64,000 nt of DNA from Serendipita indica DSM 11827 (Eukaryota; Basidiomycota; Agaricomycetes; Sebacinales; Serendipitaceae): positions 1 through 64,000 of the forward strand of contig CAJVGD010000017.1 in the NCBI GenBank assembly GCA_910890315.1, given 5' to 3'. The notes beneath the pieces are model-generated. The model made no database searches, was not told the DNA's origin, and was given only the letters and a program-made list of their open reading frames with translations. Numbering within the stretch: the first letter of the stretch is position 1; every line of letters starts with the position of its first letter. The position numbers and the translations under genes are program-made. Shown here piece after piece: positions 12,449 to 24,130 of this stretch.

Positions 12449-15400
12449 ATGTCCGACGAGGACGATGAAGAACGCATCACAATGACGACAACTCCCGCTC
12501 TCCCCACTCTGGACTCGCCAGGAGGACAACCGGCGGCTACAAGAAGCCAATCCACAGAGTCGACGGTTCAACACGGTGCTGGCAATGTTGAGGCAAGCAT
12601 AAATCGCGATAAAACAAGCCAAGTAGAACGCATCAACATCCTCGTCGTTGGCCAACCTGCTACAGGCAAGACTGGACTCGTCAAACTCTTCTTGGAGACC
12701 GCCCCGTTATCACTCCAAGTTGGAGGCCCATCAGATGGACGACAACAGCCAGAATCAGGTTCTGAACATCCCGGACGGCTTGGAGACGATCCCAACCCAG
12801 CGGCTCTGCTTGCCCGCTGCGCCGAATTTGCTAGTTTTACATCGTTTTGCCCGACGACGGCGCTCTCGACGCTCGAAATCCCTGTCAAGGTACAAAAATC
12901 AGCGGATGGCTCTCCAGGGACAAAGACTCGAATCCTTTCCTTCATCGACACTCCTGGATTGCATCTCCATCTTCCTCACGAGAGAGAGCAGGTGGTCGAC
13001 AGTATTCTCAATAGGATCACAGAAGGATTCGAAAGCGGTCTAAAGGCAGACACTGTGCGTCCTCTCTGCCACATCCCGCCGTGTCGACTAATCCCGGCTG
13101 CTTTTGCCGTTTGCTCGCAATACCTTTACGACATTTAGGAAATAGCAGCACGTGATAATCACATTCACTTGTAAGTTTGCCTCCAGCCACCGCGCCTCTG
13201 TCCGCCTCATTGTTCGCGCGCCTTGTGTCGGGTCCAGGTTTCGTTCCTTGCGAACATAGACTCACGAGCTCTCTGAAACAGGTGCCTCTACCTATTGGAT
13301 CCAAACTCTGTTATTCCTTCGGAGACTCATCGTCTTTTGCACCCGGACCTTTACAATTCCTCACTCGCACACGCCCGTCAGCGAATACATCAGGCGACTC
13401 TCCCAATATCCGCCACTTCCCATCTCCTCCTTGCTGGCATGCCTGAACGGCTCTCCTCACCAAATGAACCACTTGATACAGGCACCACCACCAGGTACTA
13501 CGATGCGGAGCCAACTTCTCCGTATAGCCAAATGGCCATTCTACCAGAAGAAAAGGAGTTGATTCAGCAAATTGCCCGTCGTGTGCCCGTCCTACCAATC
13601 ATTGCCAGGGCGGATGAGCTGACGGAGAGCCGCCTGGAAGCTATCCAGGAGTGCGTGAAGAGGGAACTTCAAGGAAGCACGGAAGCATTACTCAAGACTC
13701 TACTGGAGGATTCGCGCACGCGTAGCTCGGCCGACGAACCCATGATGGAATCAGCTCCACGACAACAAGATAGGATAGCTCCAGCAATTATGTTACCAGA
13801 ATCGTACCATCATGGAGATGGGGCTGGTCGAGCCACCACTAGACCCTCAAAGGAAGCATATGCGGAGAGATTTCGCGCGGAAGTGGGCGAGGGGTGGCCC
13901 CTGGATGAAAACTCGATTCAGGATAGCCGGAAGGACCTCGTTCGGTCGTATCGCTGGGGTACAATAAACGTCTTGGACGCGAAGTGCTCAGACTTTCTGC
14001 CACTCCGAACCGTCTTGTTGCATCCAAGAATCCGAGTACGTGATTTAGCTCATAGCATATAGCAAAGACCGATCTTCTTCAGGAACTGCGTGACCTTGTC
14101 ATGGAACGATATCTGCCAGTATATCTCGCCGACATACAAGCCCCACCATCAAAGGAGACAACTGTTCCACGGCATCGCCAGGAGCCATCTTCTGGCTCAT
14201 CGTTTGCTGCACCGTATTCACCTCTATCCTTGGCCCATACGCCTGGATTGCCACCTTCTCCAACGGCACCATTCCCTCAGCCCAGATCTCGTTCATCGCT
14301 CACCTCGCACACTACGGGCCCTACTCGTGGTACGCATCAAGAAGAGCCCGCACCAGTCGTCTCTCCGGCACTCGTCACACCTTCTGCTCGTTCTTATCCA
14401 TCGCGTGGCAGTATCCAGTTCGCGGTCCCATACTCGTACAAGCCCTCGGCACCTTTGCCACCAGGACAGGCTTCATCCTCATCTAGTGGGTTTGTCGGCG
14501 GACCACCAGTTACCACACCCTCGGTTCCAATCAGATGGGCGGATCAGACTACACCCTTGGGTCGAAGGGGGAGTGGGAAGAAGTTATATGTTTCAGGTAA
14601 GCCTAGTCCGCTTTACTTCGCGGCGAGTCTAACCAGAACAGGTGCATCGTCTCCCGTCCTCACTGCGCCAGCGCCCATGCAGAGTACTTCGAATCCAGTC
14701 TATCAAGCAAGATTGACAGCCAAATCTCTGATGGGGAACCCAGAAGCCACTCTTGAACAGTCAGCTTCTTCAGGTACATCAGCACTCACTACTGGAGTAC
14801 CCAACGTTGCCCCACAGACTGGTTCAATTTACCCGGCAAAGTCACGGACAGGTCGCAAGATCGCCGTGGCATGTAATTTTTGTCGATGTGAGCACTCCTC
14901 GTGCTCATATTTAGAGGTTCTCATCTAGTTATTATAGCACGCAAGCTTAAATGCGATGGTGTCCGGCCGGTGTGTGGACAATGCAGTCGACGTGGCGTTC
15001 CATGTGCATATGAAATGACTGTGAAGAAGCGAGGAATGGGGAAGATGACGCTCGCGGCTACAGCCGTTGAAGCTGCCGATAGCGGCGACGGGAGCGGTGT
15101 AACACCCCCGACATCAAGCATACCCCCCGCTTCTGCTGCGGAGACAACGCGAGTTCTTCCCAGTGGCTCGAAGCAAATACAGTGGCGCATAGACGTGCGT
15201 GGATCCGATCCTTCGACTCTCACTTCTGTGGGCAACGTCGGCCCTGCTCTGCCAGGAGGTACCACTGAAAGCACGCAACCTCAGTCGCCGCTAGCAGCTG
15301 ATCTTCAAGCGGTACTGCTCTCCGAGATTCCCTCTCGAGGGTATGCGTGTCAATTCTGCCGCGCGCGGAAGACGCGATGCGATGGTACGCTTCCCAAATG

Positions 15401-16277
15401 CTCTAATTGCGCAAAGAGGGGTCAAGCTTGCGTCTACCCGCCTTCGTATTTCCACGCTGCGTCGGCGTCTGGTGAACATATCGCCTTTACTTCTTCATCT
15501 GGATCAAGTGATCAGCAAAAACCGCCGACAGATCCTCTGCAATCCTCTGGGTCGGCAGCGACAGCGGTGTCCAATCCGACGCCTCGTTTAGGCACAAGTG
15601 GGGTTTCGTTGCCTCCCCTTAGTTCACTTCCCTTGGATCAGCCGCTTCGGGAACGATCTTCGTCCTCCCAGTCGACTTCAACGTCGTATTGGCCTGGCCG
15701 AGCTGGAAATGTATCTGGCACGCTCTTGCCCTCCCGACAGCCTCCGCTTTCTCCCTTGAGCACGTCGCGTCCATTCCCGTCATATGGAAGGTCGACTGAT
15801 CGAGGTCCAGACTCGCGAATGGCTACTTCCAGCTCTCGAACGAGTACATTGTCTCGACCTCCGCTCCTCATCTCGACGTCACCTACCGCCCCTGCTCTAC
15901 CTCCGAGTGGTTCGAATATCTCGCCTTTGACACTTAGTCAGAGCACACCTTTTGCGATCCCATTCCCCCGCCGTGACTCTGGCGAGCAGCAAGGGCCTAT
16001 AGGGTTGATGAGAAGGCCAAGCACAGCTGAATCCGCGAGCCAAAGCTACACGTGGCGGGATCGTAGCTCGGTGAGCTCGTCATCTACACGCGGTGGAGGA
16101 CCGTATGGAATGGGTGGAGAAAGAAAACGCAAGGCCAGCGGTTCAGAGGGTGGTCAGGACAAGGAAGACGAGGAGGATGCCTCGGCTCCCTCGCCCCCAA
16201 AGCGAAGGAGAATCTCTGGTGATGAGCCTTCTTTGATAGGAGAAAGAAGATCGTCCAACGATGAAACCAGGAAATAG
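12449..16277 (+). CDS. septin-type GTPase fused to two Zn2Cys6 binuclear-cluster domains
   Basis: Six exons join in frame (introns 13055-13138, 13171-13281, 14036-14082, 14597-14641, 14888-14937). N-terminal half: P-loop GQPATGKTG (about residue 70), switch II FIDTPGL, a septin-like IHLCLYLLDP strand, G4-like ARAD in PVLPIIARADELTESRL, and septin-unique-element-like SYRWGTINVLDAKCSDFLPLR then ELRDLVMERYLP. A Pro/Ser-rich linker of about 250 residues follows. Next come two fungal C-x2-C-x6-C-x6-C-x2-C-x6-C clusters: ACNFCRSRKLKC...VCGQCSRRGVPC (about 14870-15010) and ACQFCRARKTRC...KCSNCAKRGQAC (about 15345-15435). The rest is low-complexity Ser/Pro with a basic KRRR near the end. The septin C-terminus and the first cluster lie in the same open frame (14083-14887) with no stop between them, so a single polypeptide is the simplest reading. 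GTP binding and DNA binding are inferred from motifs. An internal transcription start making the Zn2Cys6 part alone cannot be excluded. Confidence 0.75.
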
Positions 16278-17059
16278 TCGCATGTTGGTGCCACACAGTA
16301 CGTTCCTCATGTCGCTGCCTCTCATATATTCTGACTCGTGGATATGTAGCACGGACACAATTCCTTTGTGATTATTATTTCACGACAATATCGGACATCA
16401 AGTATTGGCGAGGTTCCTTTATCTCGCTTCACGACCCCGGCTACGCTTCTGTTCTCTTCGTTTCGCATTTGCAATCCTCTGTTCGACCCAATCCAACCAA
16501 GGGAGATACGGCTCCCTTCCATATTCACGTATCACTTTCTTTCGGCGTGCAACTTATGATTTTGCTCGCCGCTGACTGTATCCACCGTTTGTTCGCTCCT
16601 TTCCCCCTTCTAGGGTACCTTATGGATGACTACGTTAGAGTGCAAACTTTGGCTACGTCGTTCATACGACGTTTTGACTGTTTTCGTACCTGCTCACAGC
16701 TCCTTACTATCTGTTCATCTCGAGCCAACTACATTCGACCCTGTGATAATTTGACGTTTTGTATCTGCTTCCCGTCTCCTGAGGTGTGATGAGTCTCAGG
16801 GCGCGAATTATTATTTGCGCAAGGATATCGTCCGTGCACGCGTTAGTCAAGTGCACGAACGAGTTTCTAATGTACCGATTCTTCAGCAAAGCTAAGATGC
16901 AGATAATGTTTATGACATCTTGATGATGATTAGCGGTGGCAGGAAGCGTCTCACTCTTTGACCCCTGCGTTGCTAAGCGCAAACGCATGGTGAACAGTGT
17001 TACCTGAACTTGTAGCGAATACTACCTCCGGTTTAATACGCTCAGTGCACGTGTTCACC
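16278..17059. other. intergenic region
   Basis: AT-richer spacer of 782 bp between the septin/Zn2Cys6 gene and the F-box cluster. Nothing recognisable beyond short frames. Confidence 0.5.
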
Positions 17060-18301
17060 ATGCCAAGGGCAATTCAAAAGTTCGTGCGCAATCTCCGTAA
17101 AGTGAGAGATTCCTTCCAGCAACTCTTGAGTGCTAACTCGTACAAAGACCCTACGTCGCAAACGTCGGAACCTGCTAGGCGGCTCATCTACCTCGGATTT
17201 GAGGCTACCACGCAACGAGAAGCTACCGTTTGAGATTCTCGGAAAGATTATGCAGATTTTAGGGACGATGTCAACCACAGCGAGGATCCTAATGCAATGG
17301 ACCGAATCCGTTTGGTTTGTAGGTCCTGGATGCATGCGGCAGATGGTCACCCAACTCTCTGGTCAACCATAGTGATACGAATGGGATCACATAGAGTCAC
17401 ATTCTGGCTCCAATATGTCCGAACTCGCCTTCGGCGCTCTGGTGCCGCACCTTTTCTGGAAATCAGCTTGCTAGACAGCGCAGACAGACCGTGGTGGCCC
17501 CTATTTCCGGATAGAGGATACTACTACAGCGTATTCTGTGAGATGCTTGACGTTTTGGTTGGTGAAGAGGGCGAAGTTGCCGCTCGATGGAAGCGATTTA
17601 CATATCATGGCTTGTCAATACCAGAGCAAACTCCGGAATGGTTGGGGGAGAATATCGAGCACCTCCTATCATTTAGCACACCTCATCTTGAGCTGGTGGA
17701 AATTGTGGATCTCCAATCAAGCTCGCCCAAACCACTTCTCCCTTGGACACCATCCCTTAAATCATTGACATGGCGCAACAACGATCTACACGCCCTCCGT
17801 GGTCTTTCAATGAATAGACCACTTCTTCTAAAATGGGTGAATCTAAGCATGGGGAGCAGGATCTCACCATTGCTTTACGAACTTCCCCAGGCGCAGAATT
17901 TGGTGCTGCTAGCGATCGTCGGATATGTTCCCTGGGAGTTCCCTGAAGGGTCGACATTTCCCATGTTGCTTCATCTCCTGATAGCAGGGTCCAGCTTTAA
18001 CGATCGAGTAATGCAACACTTTTCTGCGCCGAATATCCAGACCCTGGCGCTCTGTGTACCTCCTAATGAAATGGTCATAGTGCTCGAAAGATCCAATCTC
18101 TCTCTAGCAAAGCTTCGCCAACTCGATTTGAAGACAATATCAGAGCCAGCCGAAGGACTCCCTCCAACTCCGGATATTTATGCGATTGCGCCTAACCTCC
18201 AGAGGCTTGGGGTCGAACGTGATTCGAGATTTCTGTTCAGGATTATGGCGCTCGCCAGGGAGCGGTATGCAGAACGATTGGCTATAGTGGCTCGCGGTTG
18301 A
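17060..18301 (+). pseudogene. F-box family gene with frameshifted N-terminus
   Basis: Relative of the genes at 18728-19885 and 51802-53010. The F-box core LPFEILGKIMQ (about 17226-17258) is in one frame, while the following NAMDRIRLVCRSW and the whole body to 18301 are in another. The change falls at a TTTT run near 17256, where no intron fits. The only upstream ATG (17060, MPRAIQKFVRNLRK) is in the body frame and meets a stop near 17233. The body is intact for about 335 residues and shares the family landmarks: LVCRSW, a W-x-Y-V-R-x-x-L block, RPWWP.FP, GEVAARWK, and leucine-rich C-terminal repeats ending at ERLAIVARG. It could be a decayed gene, a gene with an unrecognised 5' exon, or a sequencing error in the T run. 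Confidence 0.6.
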
Positions 18302-18727
18302 GGACATAAATGGGTCATAATAGGCTTTATGTGACTGTTCGTCCTTTTCATCTACTGAGCACACGCATTTATTTCTTTTTTAAACGTAATTAAGAGATAT
18401 CAATTCAGGACTAAAAGGGTAAGACCGGTGAACCAACCCCGGCGAGCTCGTATCTGAGGCTGCGGCTCAGTTCGAAAAGAGAGGAAAATATGGAGGCTGG
18501 ATTGAGGCTGGAAAATAATTTTTGAAAACGTTTAGGATATAGCGCAAGTACGCGAACAAAGGAGGGCTCCAAATAGGTGTGCAAGGGACCCGTGCGGAGA
18601 ATCCTCAATGAACGCGCAGTTAGTCGATATGACATTCATTGGGACATGATTACGAAAGCAGCCTTCTTGGCCGGCTGTCCGGCCCATATTACGGTCAGCG
18701 CTTGCTCCCGACCACATCTTGCGCGTT
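18302..18727. other. spacer between tandem F-box relatives
   Basis: 426 bp with AT-rich stretches (TTTCTTTTTTAAACGTAATTAAG near 18375) typical of 3' and 5' flanks. No gene seen. Confidence 0.4.
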
Positions 18728-19885
18728 ATGCCTGGCCTCTCTGCATTCGAAAGAGTCCCGGTGGAGGTGCTGAGCTACATATTCCTCATCGTCAGAGATG
18801 AGCCTGCCTATGACCCTGTCGCGCTTCCGAATCTCGAGTTGGTGTGTCGCTCATGGGCGGTGACATTGGCTCTATATCCATCTTTCTGGTGTCATTTGTC
18901 GATTAGCATTGGATGGAGACCCATCGGGTTCTGGCTAAGCTACACCAAGGCGCATCTCCGACGCGCTAGATCGGACCAACTGCTAGTCATTAAATTTGCC
19001 ACTAGCCCCATCAGACGTTGGTGGCTGGAGGAAGGCGGTTTCGAGATTTACCAGAAACTAGTCCAGACACTCACGGGAGAGCATGGAGAAGTGGCCCAGA
19101 GATGGAAGCGACTCCAGTGCGAGCTATTCGGTGGATTCGAGTCTGTTGTCCAGGACACCCTTTTTATATTTCCCACTCCGAACCTTGAATGGCTGGAGCT
19201 AGAGGAATTTGTCTCGCCTAGAGCCTTCACCATGCTGCCCTCGACACCTTCTCTTCGACACCTGCGCCTCACTAACTGCATACACCCAATCCCTCAAGGT
19301 ATCTCTCTTGGGGATATTAAATCCTTGAAGTCCCTCGATACAAAATCCAAAAGAGTTCCACCACTGTTGCCTCTACTTCCTCGAGCTACAACCCTTTCCA
19401 CCCTCAAACTGTGGAGTCTCTTAGAATGGCAGTTCGTGCCACGGACTACACTCCCAGCACTTCGAGAACTCTGCCTCGCTGGTCCCATATTGCCCGATGC
19501 CTTTCGGCATTTTGATGCACCCAATCTAGAAGTCTTACGTTTTCGGACAGACGAAGACGTCGCCACCCCTATATTTAACTGCCTGACATTTCCCTTTCAG
19601 AATATCTGTCATCTCGATTTGACTTGCCGGTGGCGAAATAAATTAGGACAAAAGTCTCCTGAACCCCGTAGAAAGCACTTTCAGTCAGTAAAACTCCTCA
19701 AGGCGTTCACCAATATTTCAACTATGGAGATACACAATTATGACGAAACTTGCGAACTTTGTTCGACCCTCGTTACTCAAGCGAACCTACAGACGGACGC
19801 AGCAGTGCAGTTGATCTGCCACTCAAAAATGGAATATCGGTCGATTAGAGTTGCTCCGCTCATGTACCGTATATTCCAATCATAG
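18728..19885 (+). CDS. F-box / leucine-rich family protein
   Basis: Intact single-exon gene of 385 residues. The F-box lies at the N-terminus (VPVEVLSYIF ... LELVCRSWAVTLALYP), then a body shared with the two relatives in this window: GWRPIGFWLSYTKAHLRRAR, IRRWWLEEGGF, LTGEHGEVAQRWKRLQ, and leucine-spaced segments (LRHLRLTNC, LSTLKLWSL, LEVLRF, ICHLDLTC). By family it would be the substrate-recognition subunit of an SCF ubiquitin ligase, binding Skp1 through the F-box; substrate unknown. ATG 18728 (MPGLSAFERVP) is chosen because the F-box begins seven residues later. It lies in tandem with the broken relative just upstream. Confidence 0.8.
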   Translation: MPGLSAFERVPVEVLSYIFLIVRDEPAYDPVALPNLELVCRSWAVTLALYPSFWCHLSISIGWRPIGFWLSYTKAHLRRARSDQLLVIKFATSPIRRWWLEEGGFEIYQKLVQTLTGEHGEVAQRWKRLQCELFGGFESVVQDTLFIFPTPNLEWLELEEFVSPRAFTMLPSTPSLRHLRLTNCIHPIPQGISLGDIKSLKSLDTKSKRVPPLLPLLPRATTLSTLKLWSLLEWQFVPRTTLPALRELCLAGPILPDAFRHFDAPNLEVLRFRTDEDVATPIFNCLTFPFQNICHLDLTCRWRNKLGQKSPEPRRKHFQSVKLLKAFTNISTMEIHNYDETCELCSTLVTQANLQTDAAVQLICHSKMEYRSIRVAPLMYRIFQS

Positions 19886-20560
19886 ATGGATGTATGTTAC
19901 ATTTCTTGGCCATTTCGCATTCCTGGTATCTGACCTCCTCCGAACGTTGTCACTATATTGACGTGATGCGGAGATCATGTTTGATAGCACTCGTCACGCA
20001 GTGGCAGAGTGGCGAGGGGAAGGAGCGGAGATGAGTGGCGGAGATTGGATCGTGTTTACCTCATTCGGTTTGCTTACCGCTCCGTCTGAGACCTTGCGTT
20101 CATTGTCTAGGTGCAATAATTGAGGTTTCTTGGAAGTACTATTCCGAATTTGTTTCGTAATGCTTTTTACAACTCTCTTGCGAGAAACATTCGCCGGACA
20201 GACTCAAACGCCTGGTGACCGTTTTTTTTGACGCGTCGTCCAGAAATAAACCTCGCAAGGCGAATTTTCTGACTGAAATATGGCTACGGCACACGTTCGT
20301 ATCAATATGAACCATAGCGCTCCAATGTTGCCGTACGGCCGTTTGAACCGCCATATGGGCCACGGCTTCTCGTCCACACGGACTCGCCGGAAGACCATAT
20401 TTATAACACCTTTCCTTGCAAAGGCCTTCTCAGTTCACGTTCCGACCAACTCCCATCGTCTCGTAGGCCTACGCCTCGACGCCTGTTCCCTAATCCTTTG
20501 TTCTCCTCAAAGGACGCACACTTCCACTTGGTCTTTCATCTCATTCAGCTGCCCGCTGCC
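19886..20560. other. intergenic region with promoter of S1/P1 nuclease gene
   Basis: 675 bp spacer. A TATA-like ATATTTATA at about 20398-20406 lies about 155 bp upstream of the nuclease ATG and could be its core promoter. Otherwise nothing recognised. Confidence 0.45.
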
Positions 20561-21628
20561 ATGAAGTCGTCCATCATTACTACATTTGCCTCGACATCGC
20601 TCTTTGCCGTCTCCGGAGTCCAGGCATGGGGTGTACTGGGTCATCAAACCGTTGCATTGGTTGCGCAAAGCTTTCTCCTCCCAACGACAATAAAAAAAGT
20701 GCAGTCGGTGCTCAACGACACATCGTCGTCGTACATGGGAAACGTCGCCACCTGGGCAGATCAGTTCAGGTCGCAACCCGGTCAAGGATGGTCAGCTGGT
20801 TTGCATTACATTGATCCTCTGGATGGACCACCACCAGAGAGCTGTGTCATTCATGAAATGGATTGCCCCGCCGGTGGATGCGTGCTCAGCGCGTTGGCAA
20901 ACTATGTGAGCTTGTTTCTTTGAATTCGGTTTGGGGAACGTGACTGACAATGGTGTAGACGGCTCGTGTACAAGATACCAAGCTCGATGTGGCAGATAGA
21001 GCTCAAGCGATGAAGTTTATCATTCACGTACGTGCACTCTTGACTTGTATCTACTCGCTCATATTATCGTAGTTTATGGGTGACATTGCGCAACCACTTC
21101 ATACAGAGGAATGGGGTCAAGGAGTGAACAATCTCACCGTCTTCTTCAAGGGCTACAAGACGAATATGGTACGTGGTTATCGAAAAAGTATAGGTCGCTC
21201 ATCCAGGCTAGCACGCAGCATGGGATACGTCCATCCCGAACTCGATGCTTTCACTGGCGCCAACCGCAAACATCACCATGGACAACTCATTTTCGTTGGC
21301 AGACCAACTTCATACCGCTATCAAGTCGGGTGAATACAAGCAGAATGTGACGAGCTGGGTCCACCCATGGCATATCAAGGCTCGAAACCCATACTCTGCC
21401 GAGAATACGACCGAGGCGATTGCGACCACTTTTGCGCAAGAGTCGAACAACTATGTTTGTGGCTACGCACTCAGCTCGCCAGACGGACCCAACTCGTATA
21501 ATGGCACGGAGATTGGTGGGCAGTACACGAATGGTGCTGTACCGATTATCCGTATCAGTCTTGCGAGAGCAGGAGTCAGACTAGCGGCATGGCTCAATCT
21601 GATCTACACAGGCAAGACCGGATTCTAG
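20561..21628 (+). CDS. secreted S1/P1-type nuclease
   Basis: Zinc-dependent single-strand/3'-nucleotidase family enzyme. The signal peptide MKSSIITTFASTSLFAVSGVQA ends just before WGVLGHQTVALVAQ, where the mature N-terminal Trp is a zinc ligand in this family. Other ligand motifs: ATWADQFR, LHYIDPLDG, FMGDIAQPLH, and after the last intron HAAWDTSIPNSML. Four exons: introns after SALANY, after MKFIIH, and after YKTNM (GTACGT...GGCTAG). The C-terminal part carries N-glycosylation sequons (NIT, NVT, NTT) and ends LNLIYTGKTGF. Length is about 300 residues, as expected. Likely role: extracellular nucleic-acid and phosphate scavenging. Confidence 0.92.
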
Positions 21629-21847
21629 AGTATGGGCCTAGATGTAAAAAGACATGCGTTATTACGAGCCATTTACCGGAGAAAAGCCGAGTTACCGGAA
21701 TTGTTTAGATAATCATATCCGGGCGCAGCGACTCCTGTCCAAAGCCGGCGCTGCGCGTTGCAGTGACGTCGTCGCCGTAAACAGATAAAGCCGCCACGCC
21801 ACCCAGCACAGAACCTTGAACCCTCCCACAACTTTAGCGAAATAACC

Positions 21848-22770
21848 ATGACCTATCCAGTAACTGTAAGTTGTACATGAAGCCTGGATCTCGCTCCTGA
21901 TCGCAGCTTGGCAGGTCTCTAGCCTTTCCTCGACGACGACAGAGAAGTCGCTGTCCGAGTTCTTCTCGTACGTATCACAGTCTGCCTAGAGGTGATTTAT
22001 GTACTGGTTTCTGACTGCATCTCTGCACCCTATAGGTTCTGCGGCAAAATCTCTTCGATCCAGCACGAGTCCGGCGCTGGAACTGCGACAATCACCTTTG
22101 AGAAGCAACAGGCAGCAAAGACGGCGCTCATGCTCAACGGTGGAACGCTAGATGGTAACACCATTCATGTCACGAGCGACACCGTCACCGATGAGCATGA
22201 TACAACCGGACGAGCGTCGCTAGACGAGGGAAGTACCTCGTATGAGCAACACGACAAGCCGCGTGCAGGTATTGTCGCAGAGCTTCTTGCCAAAGGCTAC
22301 GTCCTCTCGGAGCACGTGCTACACAAGGCGATTGAAGTTGACCAGAAGCAGGTTCGTCCAACGTCTTTATAGAGAGACCTTGCTGACGTATTCTACAGGG
22401 TATCTCGACTCGCTTCCTCAACTATATGCGCTCGCTCGACAAGACACTCGGCGAGAAGATTAGCGGACCAGAGGGAACCGTGAGCGGCAAAGCCAAAGAG
22501 GTTGTCGACCAGGGATACGCTCAGGCCAAGTCCATCGACGAACAGCACGGAATCTCGAAGCAAACCCAGGACTATTACTCGCGCGCCGTCCAATCGCCGT
22601 TTGGCCAAAAGGTCATGGCGTTTTATACACAGGCGGCCAAGCAAGTCGCCGATGTGCATGAAGAGGCGAAACGCATCGCAGAGCTCGAGAAAGAAAAGGC
22701 AGCGCACGCTGCAGAGACTGCGCCACCCTCGACTGCTCCGACGACAGCCGCTCCTGGTGCTTCGTACTAA
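21848..22770 (+). CDS. VIP1-like RRM protein
   Basis: RNA-recognition-motif protein resembling fission yeast Vip1. Exon 1 MTYPVT joins VSSLSSTTTEKSLSEFF (GTAAGT...TTGGCAG), then FCGKISSIQHESGAGTATITFEKQQAAKTALMLNG. Together these make one RRM of beta-alpha-beta pattern with a degenerate RNP1. The C-terminal half (about residue 110 on) is helical and charged: a GYVLSEHVLHKAIEVDQK helix, GISTRFLNYMRSLDKTLGEK, and a coiled-coil-like KRIAELEKEKAAHAAE ending in an Ala/Pro/Thr tail. The fifth exon begins after the intron ending TTCTACAG near 22399. It is intact at about 240 residues. Cellular role is uncertain; the family name derives from yeast annotation. Confidence 0.82.
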
Positions 22771-23099
22771 ATACAAATAAGAATATGTAGAACAGATTGG
22801 TTAATAATGATCTTGTGTTGATTTTACGAATACTTTTACTGAGTTTACGCCGTATTTGGTCTTGTTTGGCCTCCCCTCTCTGAACTTTTCGACCTTTCCC
22901 TCAGGTAAGCGTTGGCATTTGCTACAACGCTTTGCGACAATATCATTGTGTTATTTGTGTCACACGCCCATTGCAACGTCGATTGCTCCTGTGTGCTGGA
23001 CAACCAGATGCACTTTGCACGGCGGCTCTATCGACCTTGGCTCGGTTCTGGCTTGGAAGATATGATCGCTAATACTCTCTTTTTCATAGATTATCTCTA
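22771..23099 (+). promoter_or_regulatory. L25 promoter and probable 5' UTR intron
   Basis: The stretch CCCTCAG followed by GTAAGC (about 22904) and the acceptor TTTTTCATAG (about 23089), ten bases before the L25 ATG, look like a 5' UTR intron of about 186 bp, a common arrangement for ribosomal protein genes. No TATA box is evident. Confidence 0.4.
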
Positions 23100-23795
23100 A
23101 TGTCGCAGGCGAAGACCACAAAAGCCCCGGCGGAGAAGAAGGGTCAGTAGCCTCGCCGTTCCTCTGTAAGAATACTAACAGCCCCTTATTTCTATGCATA
23201 TATCATCATATTCGATATTTGCAACGCATCAATCATTCTCTTCAACGCCACTTTGCATCCTGACGATGCTCATCCACGATGCATAAACCATGGAAAATCA
23301 TCCTACAGGAGCCAAGTCCGACTCCAAGGACGCAAAGGCTAAAGCCGCGAAAAAGGCCGCACTAAAGGGAGCGTCGTCGACGATCAAGCGCAAGACACGC
23401 ACCTCGGTCTCCTTCCACCGTCCAAAGACACTCCGTCTGCCCCGTGCACCCAAATATCCACGCACATCGATCCCTCATGCACCACGAATGGACCAATACC
23501 GCACCATCGTCTCGCCACTCAACACCGAGAGCGCGATGAAAAAGATTGAAGAGCACAATACGCTCGTATTCATTGTGGATGTAAAGGCCAACAAGCGTCA
23601 GATTCGCGAAGCCGTCAAGAAGCTCTACGACGTCCAGGCTGCAAAGATTAACACCCTCATCCGACCGGATGGAAAGAAAAAGGCGTACGTCAGATTGACG
23701 AGCGACTTTGATGCGCTCGATGTGGCGAACAAGGTGCGTTTCTACTCCCTTTCGTTGACGCGATATTCACGTCACTACAGATTGGTTTCATATAG
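23100..23795 (+). CDS. RPL25: 60S ribosomal protein L25 (uL23, L23a)
   Basis: Large-subunit protein near the peptide exit tunnel; it binds 26S rRNA and the signal recognition particle. Three exons: [14 protein letters not shown] (from ATG 23100), then after a 166 bp intron (23143-23308) [21 protein letters not shown] through the conserved core ([74 protein letters not shown]), and a last exon of 15 bp (23781-23795) giving IGFI and the stop. This matches the usual ...VANKIG(I/F)I ending. Intact; length about 155 residues. Confidence 0.95.
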
Positions 23796-24130
23796 GCACA
23801 TCTTCGCATACCTTTTGTGACATTAGGCTCTGTGGCTAGTCCATGATCTTGCATGCGAATGATTATGTCTATGAAGCGCAATTCACGATAAACGATTCTC
23901 TATTCAGGCACGACGACTGCAACAAGGACCAACAAGAGGAAAAGACGATGTACATTGTACACCGCGAGTCTACATGGTGATACAGAATTGAGCGATTCAA
24001 AGGAATGTGTGGTGCGACGAACTTGTTTGTGCCCGTCGACGCCCAAAAAAAAGGATGAATACGATGACGGTTAGGTTATGTCTGTTTTCAACCATGATCC
24101 ATGGTTGGTTCTATAGAAACAAGTCTGGGT
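23796..24130. other. convergent 3' spacer
   Basis: 335 bp between the ends of L25 (+) and the RA-PH gene (-). No feature recognised; it should hold both 3' UTRs. Confidence 0.4.

Noticed and set aside
12449-14062. Septin part as a separate gene
   Set aside because: Its C-terminal element continues in frame past the 14036-14082 intron, and no stop occurs before the first Zn2Cys6 cluster.
23143-23308. snoRNA in the large first intron of L25
   Set aside because: Ribosomal-protein introns often host snoRNAs, but I could not find a convincing C box / D box pair in the right order and spacing.
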